Source: an uncultured Blautia sp.
GTDB taxonomy: Bacteria; Bacillota; Clostridia; Lachnospirales; Lachnospiraceae
Direction: 5' to 3'
DNA length: 13,534 bases
NCBI GenBank assembly: GCA_934373235.1
Contig: CAKROW010000066.1
Location: forward strand, 1-13,534
Every line of letters begins with the position of its first letter. The first letter of the stretch is position 1. A program made the translations under genes and the position numbers. The notes beneath the pieces are model-generated. The model made no database searches and was not told the DNA's origin. It was given only the letters and a program-made list of their open reading frames with translations. Positions 1 to 5,745 of the stretch are shown here, piece by piece.

Positions 1-404
1 CTGAGCTTGTCGCCTGTTACGATGTTGAACGGACGTGCTACCTTGTATGTATCATCTGCAACGTTCTCTGCTGTTGCCTCTGCTCCGTCGATCTTTACTG
101 CCTTTACTGTGTCATTGAGAGAACCAAGGGAAACATATCCGATGGAATTGCCATCTCCTGCTACTGTGGTAAGCATAACATCTGTATTGTTTGTGATGCT
201 TGCTTCCTGTGTTGTCATATCAACTTTTTCGCCGTCTTTTTCTTCTTCAATGCCAAAAAGCTCTACAAATGCTCCTCGTGTTCCGGATCCGTCCTCACGG
301 GAAATTACATCAATTGCCCCTGACGGTGCAGCACTTACCATGCTTCCTAATAATGTTGTTCCAATAACTGCTGCTGCCAGAATACTTACAATCTTTTTTT
401 TCAT
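1..404 (-). CDS. PstS-like phosphate-type substrate-binding protein, N-terminal part (3' end outside window)
   Basis: Only the first 134 codons are in the window; the gene runs off the left edge. Translation starts at the ATG at 404-402, preceded by a GAGGAGAAAG ribosome binding site. Residues 1-25 are a signal peptide (KKK, then a hydrophobic run, likely cleaved at VSA/A). The mature part opens with IDVISREDGSGTRGAF at residues 31-46, the phosphate-contacting motif of PstS-type periplasmic binding proteins, and continues with TTVAGDGNSIGYVSLGSLND and a VARPFNIVT segment, typical of the second half of that fold. In ordinary PstS this motif lies well over 100 residues in, so the order looks rearranged. 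There is no cysteine and no lipobox near the signal peptide, which is unusual for a Gram-positive binding protein. Expected role is binding phosphate or a similar oxyanion outside the cell for a Pst-type ABC transporter; the transporter genes are not in the window. Family confident, exact substrate not. Confidence 0.85.
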   Translation of the reverse strand, partial: MKKKIVSILAAAVIGTTLLGSMVSAAPSGAIDVISREDGSGTRGAFVELFGIEEEKDGEKVDMTTQEASITNNTDVMLTTVAGDGNSIGYVSLGSLNDTVKAVKIDGAEATAENVADDTYKVARPFNIVTGDKL

Positions 405-450
405 AACTTTCTTTCTCCTCTTTATATCTTTAATTTTTCCTGTTGCCTCA

Positions 451-506
451 TTTACAAAAGCTATTATAAAAAGAGAAGGTAAAATATAAAATCGCACTTT
501 TGTAAA
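451..506 (-). promoter_or_regulatory. Putative promoter of the PstS-like gene within a 10-bp inverted repeat
   Basis: On the minus strand a perfect TATAAT lies at 468-463, about 60 bases before the start codon. No good -35 is visible at 17 bp spacing (TTTTAT-like only), so activation may be needed. The -10 is flanked by perfect inverted 10-mers, TTTACAAAAG at 451-460 and CTTTTGTAAA at 497-506. These would sit near the start site and near -40, a typical operator arrangement. Binding protein unknown. Confidence 0.45.
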
Positions 507-514
507 AAATGCGT

Positions 515-569
515 AAAAAAAGATCTGCCGAAAATGAAGTAATTTTACATTTTCGGCAGATCTTTTTTT
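515..569. terminator. Strong bidirectional rho-independent terminator
   Basis: A perfect 22-bp stem pairs 515-536 with 548-569 around an 11-base loop. The core is AGATCTGCCGAAAATG, bounded by A and T runs, so a U-tract follows the stem on either strand. It ends the Rrf2 regulator transcript and insulates the downstream PstS-like gene on the minus strand. Confidence 0.9.
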
Positions 570-596
570 ATAGTTCTTAATGTAGCAGCCCCTGTC

Positions 597-1031
597 TCAG
601 ATCACATACTCATCTGCTTTTACAGCCTGCCAGTTCATAAGATCCTCAATAGTGATATGGTCCACAACACCTTTGATGGCATCATCCAATTTCTTCCACA
701 GGATCTTGGTCACACAGTCCTCCTCACGGTCACATTCCACACCATTGTCATCCAGACATTCCACCGGAGAAAGGCTTCCCTCTGTAAGACGCAGGATCAT
801 TCCGATGGTGTATTTGTCCGGTGTCTGCTGCAGTGCATAGCCGCCCATAGGGCCACGGACGCTGCGCACAAAACCGGCCTTATTTAATATGGAAATGATC
901 TGTTCCAGATATTTGTCCGATATATTCTGTCTTTTGGCTACATCCTTAAGTCTGATAGGCTTCCCTGCATAATTGGTTGCAAGATCCAGCATCAGCCTTA
1001 CTGCATATCTTCCTCTTGTTGAAATCCTCAT
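597..1031 (-). CDS. Rrf2-family transcriptional regulator with three cysteines (IscR/NsrR/CymR type)
   Basis: A 144-residue protein of normal Rrf2 length. It starts MRISTRGRYAVRLMLDLA, the family signature, followed by a winged helix-turn-helix: LKDVAKRQNISDKYLEQI (about residues 28-45) is the recognition region and VRSVRGPMGGYAL (55-67) the wing. The C-terminal part has cysteines at 92, 100 and 106 (C-x7-C-x5-C), the place where IscR and NsrR bind an Fe-S cluster. This suggests an Fe-S or redox sensor rather than a cluster-free CymR. The ribosome binding site is weak (GCAGGTAA). The gene follows cysK in the same direction but has its own promoter, and a terminator lies between them. Likely role, by inference, is control of cysteine or iron-sulfur metabolism including cysK and itself. 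Family call is secure; the subgroup and signal are not. Confidence 0.9.
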   Translation of the reverse strand: MRISTRGRYAVRLMLDLATNYAGKPIRLKDVAKRQNISDKYLEQIISILNKAGFVRSVRGPMGGYALQQTPDKYTIGMILRLTEGSLSPVECLDDNGVECDREEDCVTKILWKKLDDAIKGVVDHITIEDLMNWQAVKADEYVI

Positions 1032-1098
1032 ACATTACCTGCTTTCAATTTATTTTTGTATAATCCTGCTTCATCATCCGAAGCTACCCCATGATATG

Positions 1099-1127
1099 AT
1101 TATATCCCGTAATTCATATATTTACAA
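1099..1127 (-). promoter_or_regulatory. Promoter of the Rrf2-family regulator
   Basis: On the minus strand, -35 TTGTAA (1127-1122), a 17-bp spacer and a perfect -10 TATAAT (1104-1099), about 70 bases upstream of the start codon. The opposite strand reads AATAGGAT at 1126-1133, overlapping the -35. A similar AATAGGAA lies downstream of the cysK -10, so this may be an operator used for autoregulation. Confidence 0.65.
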
Positions 1128-1185
1128 TAGGATATATTTTCCGATTCTTCAAAAAAATGTTACTTCCACACCATTCACGTAACTG

Positions 1186-1233
1186 AAAAATTCAGCACCC
1201 ACGGCCTGGAAAACCAGAGGATCCGGGGTGCTG
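1186..1233 (-). terminator. Rho-independent terminator of cysK
   Basis: Just after the cysK stop, 1193-1200 (CAGCACCC) pairs with 1226-1233 (GGGTGCTG). An inner CTGG/CCAG helix (1206-1209 with 1214-1217) closes an AAAA tetraloop. On the minus strand the stem is followed by AATTTTT. It separates cysK from the Rrf2 gene. Confidence 0.85.
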
Positions 1234-1256
1234 TACCAACTGTATGACAGCGGAAT

Positions 1257-2189
1257 TTATTTGGTAAAGAGAGGGGTAGAGTAGTAACGATCTCCACTGT
1301 CCGGAAGTAATGCAACAATTGTCCTGCCTTTGTTCTCAGGACGTTTCGCAAGCTCGATGGCTGCATATAAAGCTGCTCCTGATGAAATACCTGTAAGGAT
1401 ACCCTCTTTCCTGGTCAGAAGCCTGGATGCCTCAAATGCATCCTCATTCTCAACCTTAAATACTTCATCATAAATATTGGTGTCAAGTGTATCCGGAACA
1501 AATCCTGCACCGATACCCTGGATCTTATGCGGGCCTGCCTTGCCATCGGAAAGTACAGGGGAAGAAGCCGGCTCAACAGCTACAACCTTCACATCCGGGT
1601 TCTGGCTCTTCAGATACTCACCTGTTCCTGTAACAGTTCCGCCTGTTCCTACACCTGCGATAAAAATGTCTACCTTACCGTCTGTATCATTCCAGATCTC
1701 CGGTCCGGTTGTCTCTCTGTGTGCCTTCGGGTTGGCCGGGTTCACAAACTGTCCCGGGATGAAGCTTCCGGGGATCTCCCTGGCAAGCTCCTCAGCCTTG
1801 GCAATAGCTCCCTTCATTCCCTTGGCTCCGTCTGTAAGAACTACCTCTGCGCCGTATGCCTTAAGGATATTTCTTCTCTCAACGCTCATGGTCTCAGGCA
1901 TTGTAAGGATGGTTCTGTATCCCTTGGCTGCTGCGATAGCTGCAAGTCCGATTCCTGTGTTTCCGGATGTCGGTTCAATGATGGTAGCTCCCTCTTTCAG
2001 AAGGCCCTTGGCCTCTGCGTCCTCGATCATAGCTCTGCCGATCCTGTCCTTAACGCTTCCTGCCGGGTTAAAATACTCAAGCTTAACAAGGACAGTTGCT
2101 TCAAGTCCTTCAGACTTCTCAATGTTCTTAACCTCTACCAGAGGTGTATTTCCGATCAGTTCCAGTGCGCTTCCATAAATCTTACCCAT
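1257..2189 (-). CDS. cysK: Cysteine synthase (O-acetylserine sulfhydrylase)
   Basis: A 310-residue, full-length PLP enzyme that makes L-cysteine from O-acetylserine and sulfide in the cytoplasm. Diagnostic features: LIGNTPLVEV (11-20); the PLP lysine Lys47 in NPAGSVKDRIG; the substrate loop PTSGNTG (73-79); the PLP-phosphate loop GTGGT (181-185); GISSGA (267-272); and PDSGDRYYST (296-305), where the serine of PDSGDRY contacts the pyridine ring. The length and the absence of a heme-binding or CBS domain favour CysK over cystathionine beta-synthase; the related CysM cannot be fully excluded. An AGGAGG site at 2199-2204 sits 9 bases before the ATG. It has its own consensus promoter and terminator, so it is probably monocistronic. 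An Rrf2 regulator lies just downstream and is a plausible controller. Confidence 0.96.
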   Translation of the reverse strand: MGKIYGSALELIGNTPLVEVKNIEKSEGLEATVLVKLEYFNPAGSVKDRIGRAMIEDAEAKGLLKEGATIIEPTSGNTGIGLAAIAAAKGYRTILTMPETMSVERRNILKAYGAEVVLTDGAKGMKGAIAKAEELAREIPGSFIPGQFVNPANPKAHRETTGPEIWNDTDGKVDIFIAGVGTGGTVTGTGEYLKSQNPDVKVVAVEPASSPVLSDGKAGPHKIQGIGAGFVPDTLDTNIYDEVFKVENEDAFEASRLLTRKEGILTGISSGAALYAAIELAKRPENKGRTIVALLPDSGDRYYSTPLFTK

Positions 2190-2220
2190 AATTCCGTTCC
2201 TCCTGTTTATATGCTTCTTT

Positions 2221-2240
2221 TTCCTATTTCCTAGTAACTA
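2221..2240 (-). promoter_or_regulatory. Possible Rrf2/CymR-type operator in the cysK leader
   Basis: Between the cysK -10 and ribosome binding site the minus strand reads TAGTTACTAGGAAATAGGAA, with AATAGGAA at 2228-2221. A related AATAGGAT overlaps the -35 of the nearby Rrf2 gene. A site here, downstream of the -10, would allow repression. Evidence is limited to sequence similarity between the two sites. Confidence 0.35.
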
Positions 2241-2265
2241 TATATGTTTTCTGTGATTTGATTGA

Positions 2266-2293
2266 ATTATATCATAGTACATGGATTTGTCAA
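2266..2293 (-). promoter_or_regulatory. Consensus sigma-70-type promoter of cysK
   Basis: On the minus strand, a perfect -35 TTGACA (2293-2288) and a perfect -10 TATAAT (2271-2266) with a 16-bp spacer, about 77 bases before the cysK start. Such a strong core promoter suggests control by repression. Confidence 0.85.
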
Positions 2294-2304
2294 TATGTTT
2301 TTGG

Positions 2305-2352
2305 CAAAAAAATGCGGGAATCTGCCACATTTATATTATGTGGGATTCCCGC
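2305..2352 (-). terminator. Terminator of the padR-DUF1700-DUF4097 operon
   Basis: GCGGGAATC (2314-2322) pairs with GATTCCCGC (2344-2352). CCACAT (2325-2330) pairs with ATGTGG (2338-2343) after a two-base bulge, closing a 7-base loop. On the minus strand the stem runs into TTTTTTT (2312-2306). It lies about 75 bases past the stop of the DUF4097 gene and ends just upstream of the cysK -35. Confidence 0.85.
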
Positions 2353-2425
2353 CTGTAAAAAGGATATTTTTCTTCCTCTTCACTGCATATTTATGAATGT
2401 GATCTTTCTGAGATTTACGGTAAGG

Positions 2426-3541
2426 CTACAGCGTGATGTCACCGTCATAACAGTTTATGGTAAGCTGCGGAACATCTTTTTCTGCCCTGTTTTCAAATGT
2501 CATGTTATCATCATTACTGCTCTGGCTGGTATTGTTTCCATGGATATTCCCGGACTGAAGGTCACCATCTTTTGTTTCTGCGTAGATATTCATATCATTT
2601 GCCTCATCTTCATCAAGTCCCATTGAAACATCTCCGCAATGGTTCTCTATGTTTACAGTTCCTGTGATATGACTTTCCCCAAAGATCATATCTCCGTCCC
2701 CGGCAGTGAGATCACCATTTTTCAGTGTGAGCTCCTCAATACATACATCTCCGCTGCCGGCATTTAAATTCAGTTTATCTGCCGTCAGCTCTGAGCTGTT
2801 CAGGTTCCCGTCTTTCAAAGTAAACTCAGCGCTGTCTGTTTCTGCCTCTTTCAGGATAATGTCACCGGAATCTGCCGTGAAATCAATTCCATCTGCGGTT
2901 AATTTGTCAAAGTAGAGATCTCCGTCTCCAAGTTCCGCCACACACTGCCCAAACTCCCCTTTTTTTACATACAGATCTCCGCTGTCCAGATTCAGTTCTG
3001 CCTGATCTGCTGCCAGTTCTTCTGCTGTCACATCTCCGTCTCTTAAGGTAATGCTGCTCTGTGCAAGCCTGATGTTTTGCGGAATATAAAGAATGATCGT
3101 ATTGATCTCATTTTGTTTTTCCGGTTCCGTGGAACGGTCAGTCAGATTGCTCAGATCAAAATTTACGAAATAGCTGCCTCCGGCTCCTTTCGCTTCTTTC
3201 AGTGTCAGTGTTCCGTTTTTGTCCTCCCATATAAGAGAAGCTCTGTTCCCTCTGGTTTTCTCCAGTTTATATTCCATATAAAAGCTGTCATCGTCGGAAG
3301 TCCTTATATCCAGATCATAGTTTCTGAAATCTACATTCAGATCTGTGAAGGAATCGATTTTCTGCTTCTTCATAACATCCAGGTCTTTATCTGTCAGGTC
3401 ATTTCCTACTGAAATATTTACATGGTTCTTTTTATATGTAAAATTCTTTCCCCCTGCTGCAAACCCGCATACAAACATAAGCGCTCCGGTCACACAGAAG
3501 GCCGTACCCACGATCAACGCTGTTTTAATTATTTTTTTCAT
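2426..3541 (-). CDS. DUF4097-family beta-repeat surface protein
   Basis: A 371-residue protein. Residues 1-30 form an uncleaved anchor or signal segment (MKKIIKTALIVGTAFCVTGALMF and on); the cysteine at 25 is not in a good lipobox. After a linker (31-63) comes a beta-rich region. From about residue 160 to 308 it consists of short repeats each ending in DGD, SGD, NGD or CGD followed by a hydrophobic pair (RDGDVT, DSGDLY, GDGDLY, DSGDII, GSGDVC, KNGDLT, GDGDMI, HCGDVS). This pattern is typical of DUF4097 and adhesin-like beta-solenoids. It is the last gene of the operon: its start overlaps the DUF1700 stop by 17 bases and it has only a weak ribosome binding site, so translation is probably coupled. 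Expected place is the outer face of the membrane. DUF4097 proteins near PadR genes are tied to envelope-stress responses in other Firmicutes; its job here is inference. Confidence 0.85.
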   Translation of the reverse strand: MKKIIKTALIVGTAFCVTGALMFVCGFAAGGKNFTYKKNHVNISVGNDLTDKDLDVMKKQKIDSFTDLNVDFRNYDLDIRTSDDDSFYMEYKLEKTRGNRASLIWEDKNGTLTLKEAKGAGGSYFVNFDLSNLTDRSTEPEKQNEINTIILYIPQNIRLAQSSITLRDGDVTAEELAADQAELNLDSGDLYVKKGEFGQCVAELGDGDLYFDKLTADGIDFTADSGDIILKEAETDSAEFTLKDGNLNSSELTADKLNLNAGSGDVCIEELTLKNGDLTAGDGDMIFGESHITGTVNIENHCGDVSMGLDEDEANDMNIYAETKDGDLQSGNIHGNNTSQSSNDDNMTFENRAEKDVPQLTINCYDGDITL

Positions 3542-4178
3542 GCTTATCCACTCTCTTTCTTACCATCCGGTTTACAAGTCGTCCGATTACTACTGCACAG
3601 CCTTTGCATATGCAGATGGTGAGGACTCCCAGAATGATTCCCGCTCCTGCCAGGAAAAATCCTGCTCCTACGATCATGCAGGCTCCTGATACAGATTCCA
3701 CAACCGCCATAAAACCTGCTCCTGCCAGCAGCACACCGCCGGCTATTACTGCAAGACTGGTCACTGCCAGGGAAAATACTACTGATGCAACGGCTACCAG
3801 CAGTGCTGCAAGAATTCCTCCTGCTCCCACCAGAAGTACAACGCTTACCGGTGATGCACACAGGACAAGAAATGTGAGAAGGATGATCTTTCCCGGAGAA
3901 TATTTCCTGCTGCCTTCCTTCTTATCAGATGCCTTATTTTCCGAAAGGTCTGTGATGTCCTCCTTCCTGCTGTTTCCCGTGCTCTCGTCCAGAAGATGCA
4001 TAAGCAGCTCCCTTGCCGCCTCCCTGGGTGCTCCCAGTTCCCTGATCACTTCCTGCTCATTCTCAGGTCCTGCCTCCTCAAAATATTCTGTAAAATACTC
4101 GATAGCGTTATCATAATCATTCTTTGGAAGACGCCTTAAATACCGCTTCAACGCTTCCATATACTGCTCTCTTGTCAT
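3525..4178 (-). CDS. DUF1700 / HAAS-domain membrane protein
   Basis: A 217-residue protein. Residues 1-65 form the helical HAAS/DUF1700 domain (MTREQYMEALKRYLRRLP, then an EYFTEYFEEAGPENEQEVIRELG block, with the typical ELGAPREAA at 47-55). After a charged linker (66-95), residues 97-195 are strongly hydrophobic with glycine/alanine-rich stretches, probably four membrane helices, ending in a basic tail. Its ATG shares an ATGA overlap with the padR stop, and a GGAGG inside the end of padR serves as ribosome binding site. The HAAS domain is known as a partner of PadR-type regulators, so this protein probably links membrane state to the regulator encoded just upstream. It acts with the DUF4097 protein next in the operon. 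Mechanism not established from sequence. Confidence 0.88.
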   Translation of the reverse strand: MTREQYMEALKRYLRRLPKNDYDNAIEYFTEYFEEAGPENEQEVIRELGAPREAARELLMHLLDESTGNSRKEDITDLSENKASDKKEGSRKYSPGKIILLTFLVLCASPVSVVLLVGAGGILAALLVAVASVVFSLAVTSLAVIAGGVLLAGAGFMAVVESVSGACMIVGAGFFLAGAGIILGVLTICICKGCAVVIGRLVNRMVRKRVDKHEKNN

Positions 4179-4495
4179 TTCCGCAGCCTCCCTTCCACTA
4201 TATCATCTATGGTATCCCGGTATTCCTTCCATTCTTTCCTCAGATATTCCAGTTGCTTCCTGCCTTCTTCCGTAATGGAATAATATTTCCTCTTCCTTCC
4301 CTGAAACTCTTCAGAATAGGTTGTGAGAAATCCCCCTGTTTCAAGCTTACGCAGGATCGGATACAATGTAGATTCCTTGATAGCCGCCACCATCTTCACA
4401 GTCTGACTGATCTCATAACCATAGGAGTCCTTCTGCTCCACAACCGAAAGGATCAGACATTCTGTCAGCACAGCCGATACAGGATAATAATACAT
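4175..4495 (-). CDS. PadR-family transcriptional regulator
   Basis: A 106-residue protein, normal for the short PadR-s2 group. The winged helix shows LTECLILSVVEQKDSYGYEISQTV (10-33), the recognition helix ESTLYPILRKLETGGFL (41-57) and the wing GRKRKYYSITEEGRKQL (66-82), followed by a C-terminal dimerization helix (83-106). It is the first gene of the operon. A GAGGTGA site precedes the start. The promoter contains two 19-bp AT-rich repeats with TGTAA/TTACA half-sites just downstream of the -10, a good place for repression of its own operon. PadR proteins of this kind commonly respond to envelope stress or antimicrobials in Firmicutes; the ligand here is unknown. Confidence 0.93.
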   Translation of the reverse strand: MYYYPVSAVLTECLILSVVEQKDSYGYEISQTVKMVAAIKESTLYPILRKLETGGFLTTYSEEFQGRKRKYYSITEEGRKQLEYLRKEWKEYRDTIDDIVEGRLRK

Positions 4496-4508
4496 ACGTT
4501 CACCTCAC

Positions 4509-4557
4509 TATGTAATTATTTTATATATAAAATTTTTATATATAATTATTTTACATA
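4509..4557. promoter_or_regulatory. Two tandem 19-bp PadR-type operator candidates
   Basis: Site 1 (4509-4527) and site 2 (4539-4557) share TAATTATTTTA and differ only at the ends: TATGTAA...TTATATA versus TATATAA...TTACATA. Each is an imperfect palindrome, and their starts are exactly 30 bp apart, close to three helical turns, so two dimers could bind the same face. They lie between the padR -10 and its start codon. The ends resemble the ATGT...ACAT half-sites known for PadR proteins. Confidence 0.6.
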
Positions 4558-4558
4558 T

Positions 4559-4586
4559 ATAATACCCTATTCCGGAAAAATGTCAA
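4559..4586 (-). promoter_or_regulatory. Promoter of the padR operon
   Basis: On the minus strand, perfect -35 TTGACA (4586-4581), a 16-bp spacer and -10 TATTAT (4564-4559). The operator-like repeats begin right after the -10. The -35 is only 16 bp from the -35 of the divergent amidase promoter. Confidence 0.75.
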
Positions 4587-4602
4587 GATAATTTTTCACG
4601 GA

Positions 4603-4631
4603 TTGCAATTTTATATCTCTTTCTTTATAAT
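4603..4631 (+). promoter_or_regulatory. Promoter of the amidase-serine hydrolase operon
   Basis: On the plus strand, -35 TTGCAA (4603-4608), a 17-bp spacer and perfect -10 TATAAT (4626-4631). The expected start site is near 4638, which rules out translation from the in-frame ATG at 4603 inside the -35 and supports the start at 4684. Confidence 0.75.
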
Positions 4632-4683
4632 ACATACAGACACCAGACAGAACCTATATATAACAGGAAAGGACATAATTCTT

Positions 4684-5709
4684 ATGGAAAAAAAGCCTAA
4701 TCCCATGGCCATTATCCTGTTTCTCACCGGTCTTATCTGTATCGCTCTGCTTTTCGGGATCAGCTACAAAACCTACCTGAAGATCGACTCCACAGACAAA
4801 AAAATGGACGAAGTCCTCAAACCAGTAGAAGAAAAGCAAAAATCCATGAAGGAGGATGTGGATTTGTATACAGCCAAGATCGAGGCAAAACAGGAAGCCA
4901 TCAAGTATCAGGAACAGGCGGCTCAGACAGCCCGGACAACAGCACAATCCACCCATGAGCGTGAGCGTGACCCTGATGCAGAAAGTGAATCCCAGTCCAA
5001 ACCTTCTGTTTTCAGTCAGGCAGGGGGAGAATCTTTCACAGATTCTGAAGGATCCACCACAACAACAGGCTCCAACGGCCATATAGTCGGCATCGACCCC
5101 GGTCACCAGGGCTACAATATTGATATGAGTGCCACAGAACCTGACGGTCCCGGTTCTTCCACCATGAAGGCAAAGGCTACCTCAGGCACCTCGGGAACCT
5201 ACAGTGGTCTTCCGGAATATCAGTTGAACCTGGATGTTTCCCTTTTGCTCAAAAACATTCTGGAACAGCGTGGCTATCAGGTTGTTATGACAAGGACAGA
5301 TAATGACACTGCCATCAGCAATATGGAGCGCGCACAGCTTGTAGCCGGTGAAGGCGCAGAGATCTGCGTCCGTGTCCACGCAAATGGTGATGATTCTCCG
5401 GATACAGAAGGAGCACTTACCATGTGTCCATCAGCCCAGAACCCTTATGTTTCCCAGCTTTATGACAGCTCCAACCGGCTTTCCCAGTGTATTGTTGATT
5501 CCTACTGTGCAGCAACCGGTTTTCAGAACAGAGGGATCATCTATACAGATACCATGACAGGTATCAACTGGAGCACTATTCCTGTCACTATTGTGGAAAT
5601 GGGATTTATGACCAATCAGAATGATGATCTTAAAATGGCAGATTCCTCCTTCCAGCAGACAATGGCAGAAGGTATCGCCAACGGGATCGACGCATATTTT
5701 GCACAGTAA
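4684..5709 (+). CDS. Membrane-anchored N-acetylmuramoyl-L-alanine amidase (Amidase_3)
   Basis: A 341-residue enzyme expected to cut the bond between N-acetylmuramic acid and L-alanine of peptidoglycan, outside the membrane. The start at 4684 is chosen because AGGAAAGG (4665-4672) lies 11 bases upstream and the promoter overlaps the earlier in-frame ATG. Residues 8-30 are a membrane anchor or signal; 31-85 form a charged coiled coil; 86-130 are a Ser/Thr/Glu-rich linker. The Amidase_3 domain spans about 131-341, with zinc ligands His141 (GIDPGHQG), Glu178 (LPEYQLNLDV) and His232 (VRVHANG), and catalytic Glu305 (IVEMGFMTN). All key residues are present, so it should be active. No SPOR, SH3 or LysM wall-binding domain is visible. 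A serine hydrolase of the same layout follows 36 bases later in the same operon. Confidence 0.93.
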   Translation: MEKKPNPMAIILFLTGLICIALLFGISYKTYLKIDSTDKKMDEVLKPVEEKQKSMKEDVDLYTAKIEAKQEAIKYQEQAAQTARTTAQSTHERERDPDAESESQSKPSVFSQAGGESFTDSEGSTTTTGSNGHIVGIDPGHQGYNIDMSATEPDGPGSSTMKAKATSGTSGTYSGLPEYQLNLDVSLLLKNILEQRGYQVVMTRTDNDTAISNMERAQLVAGEGAEICVRVHANGDDSPDTEGALTMCPSAQNPYVSQLYDSSNRLSQCIVDSYCAATGFQNRGIIYTDTMTGINWSTIPVTIVEMGFMTNQNDDLKMADSSFQQTMAEGIANGIDAYFAQ

Positions 5710-5745
5710 TTTATCGTATGAATTTACAGAAAGGAATTACCAGTC

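Noticed and set aside
1477..2234. Two long plus-strand open frames opposite cysK (233 and 235 codons)
   Set aside because: They are shadows of cysK, whose family motifs are complete; neither has a ribosome binding site or recognisable protein features.
4509..4557. AT-rich repeats considered as replication-origin iterons
   Set aside because: Only two copies, placed at a PadR promoter, with no DnaA boxes or replication genes nearby.
4603..4683. Earlier in-frame ATG for the amidase (27 extra residues)
   Set aside because: That ATG lies within the -35 box of the likely promoter and upstream of the predicted transcript start; the ATG at 4684 has a ribosome binding site and directly precedes a normal signal/anchor.
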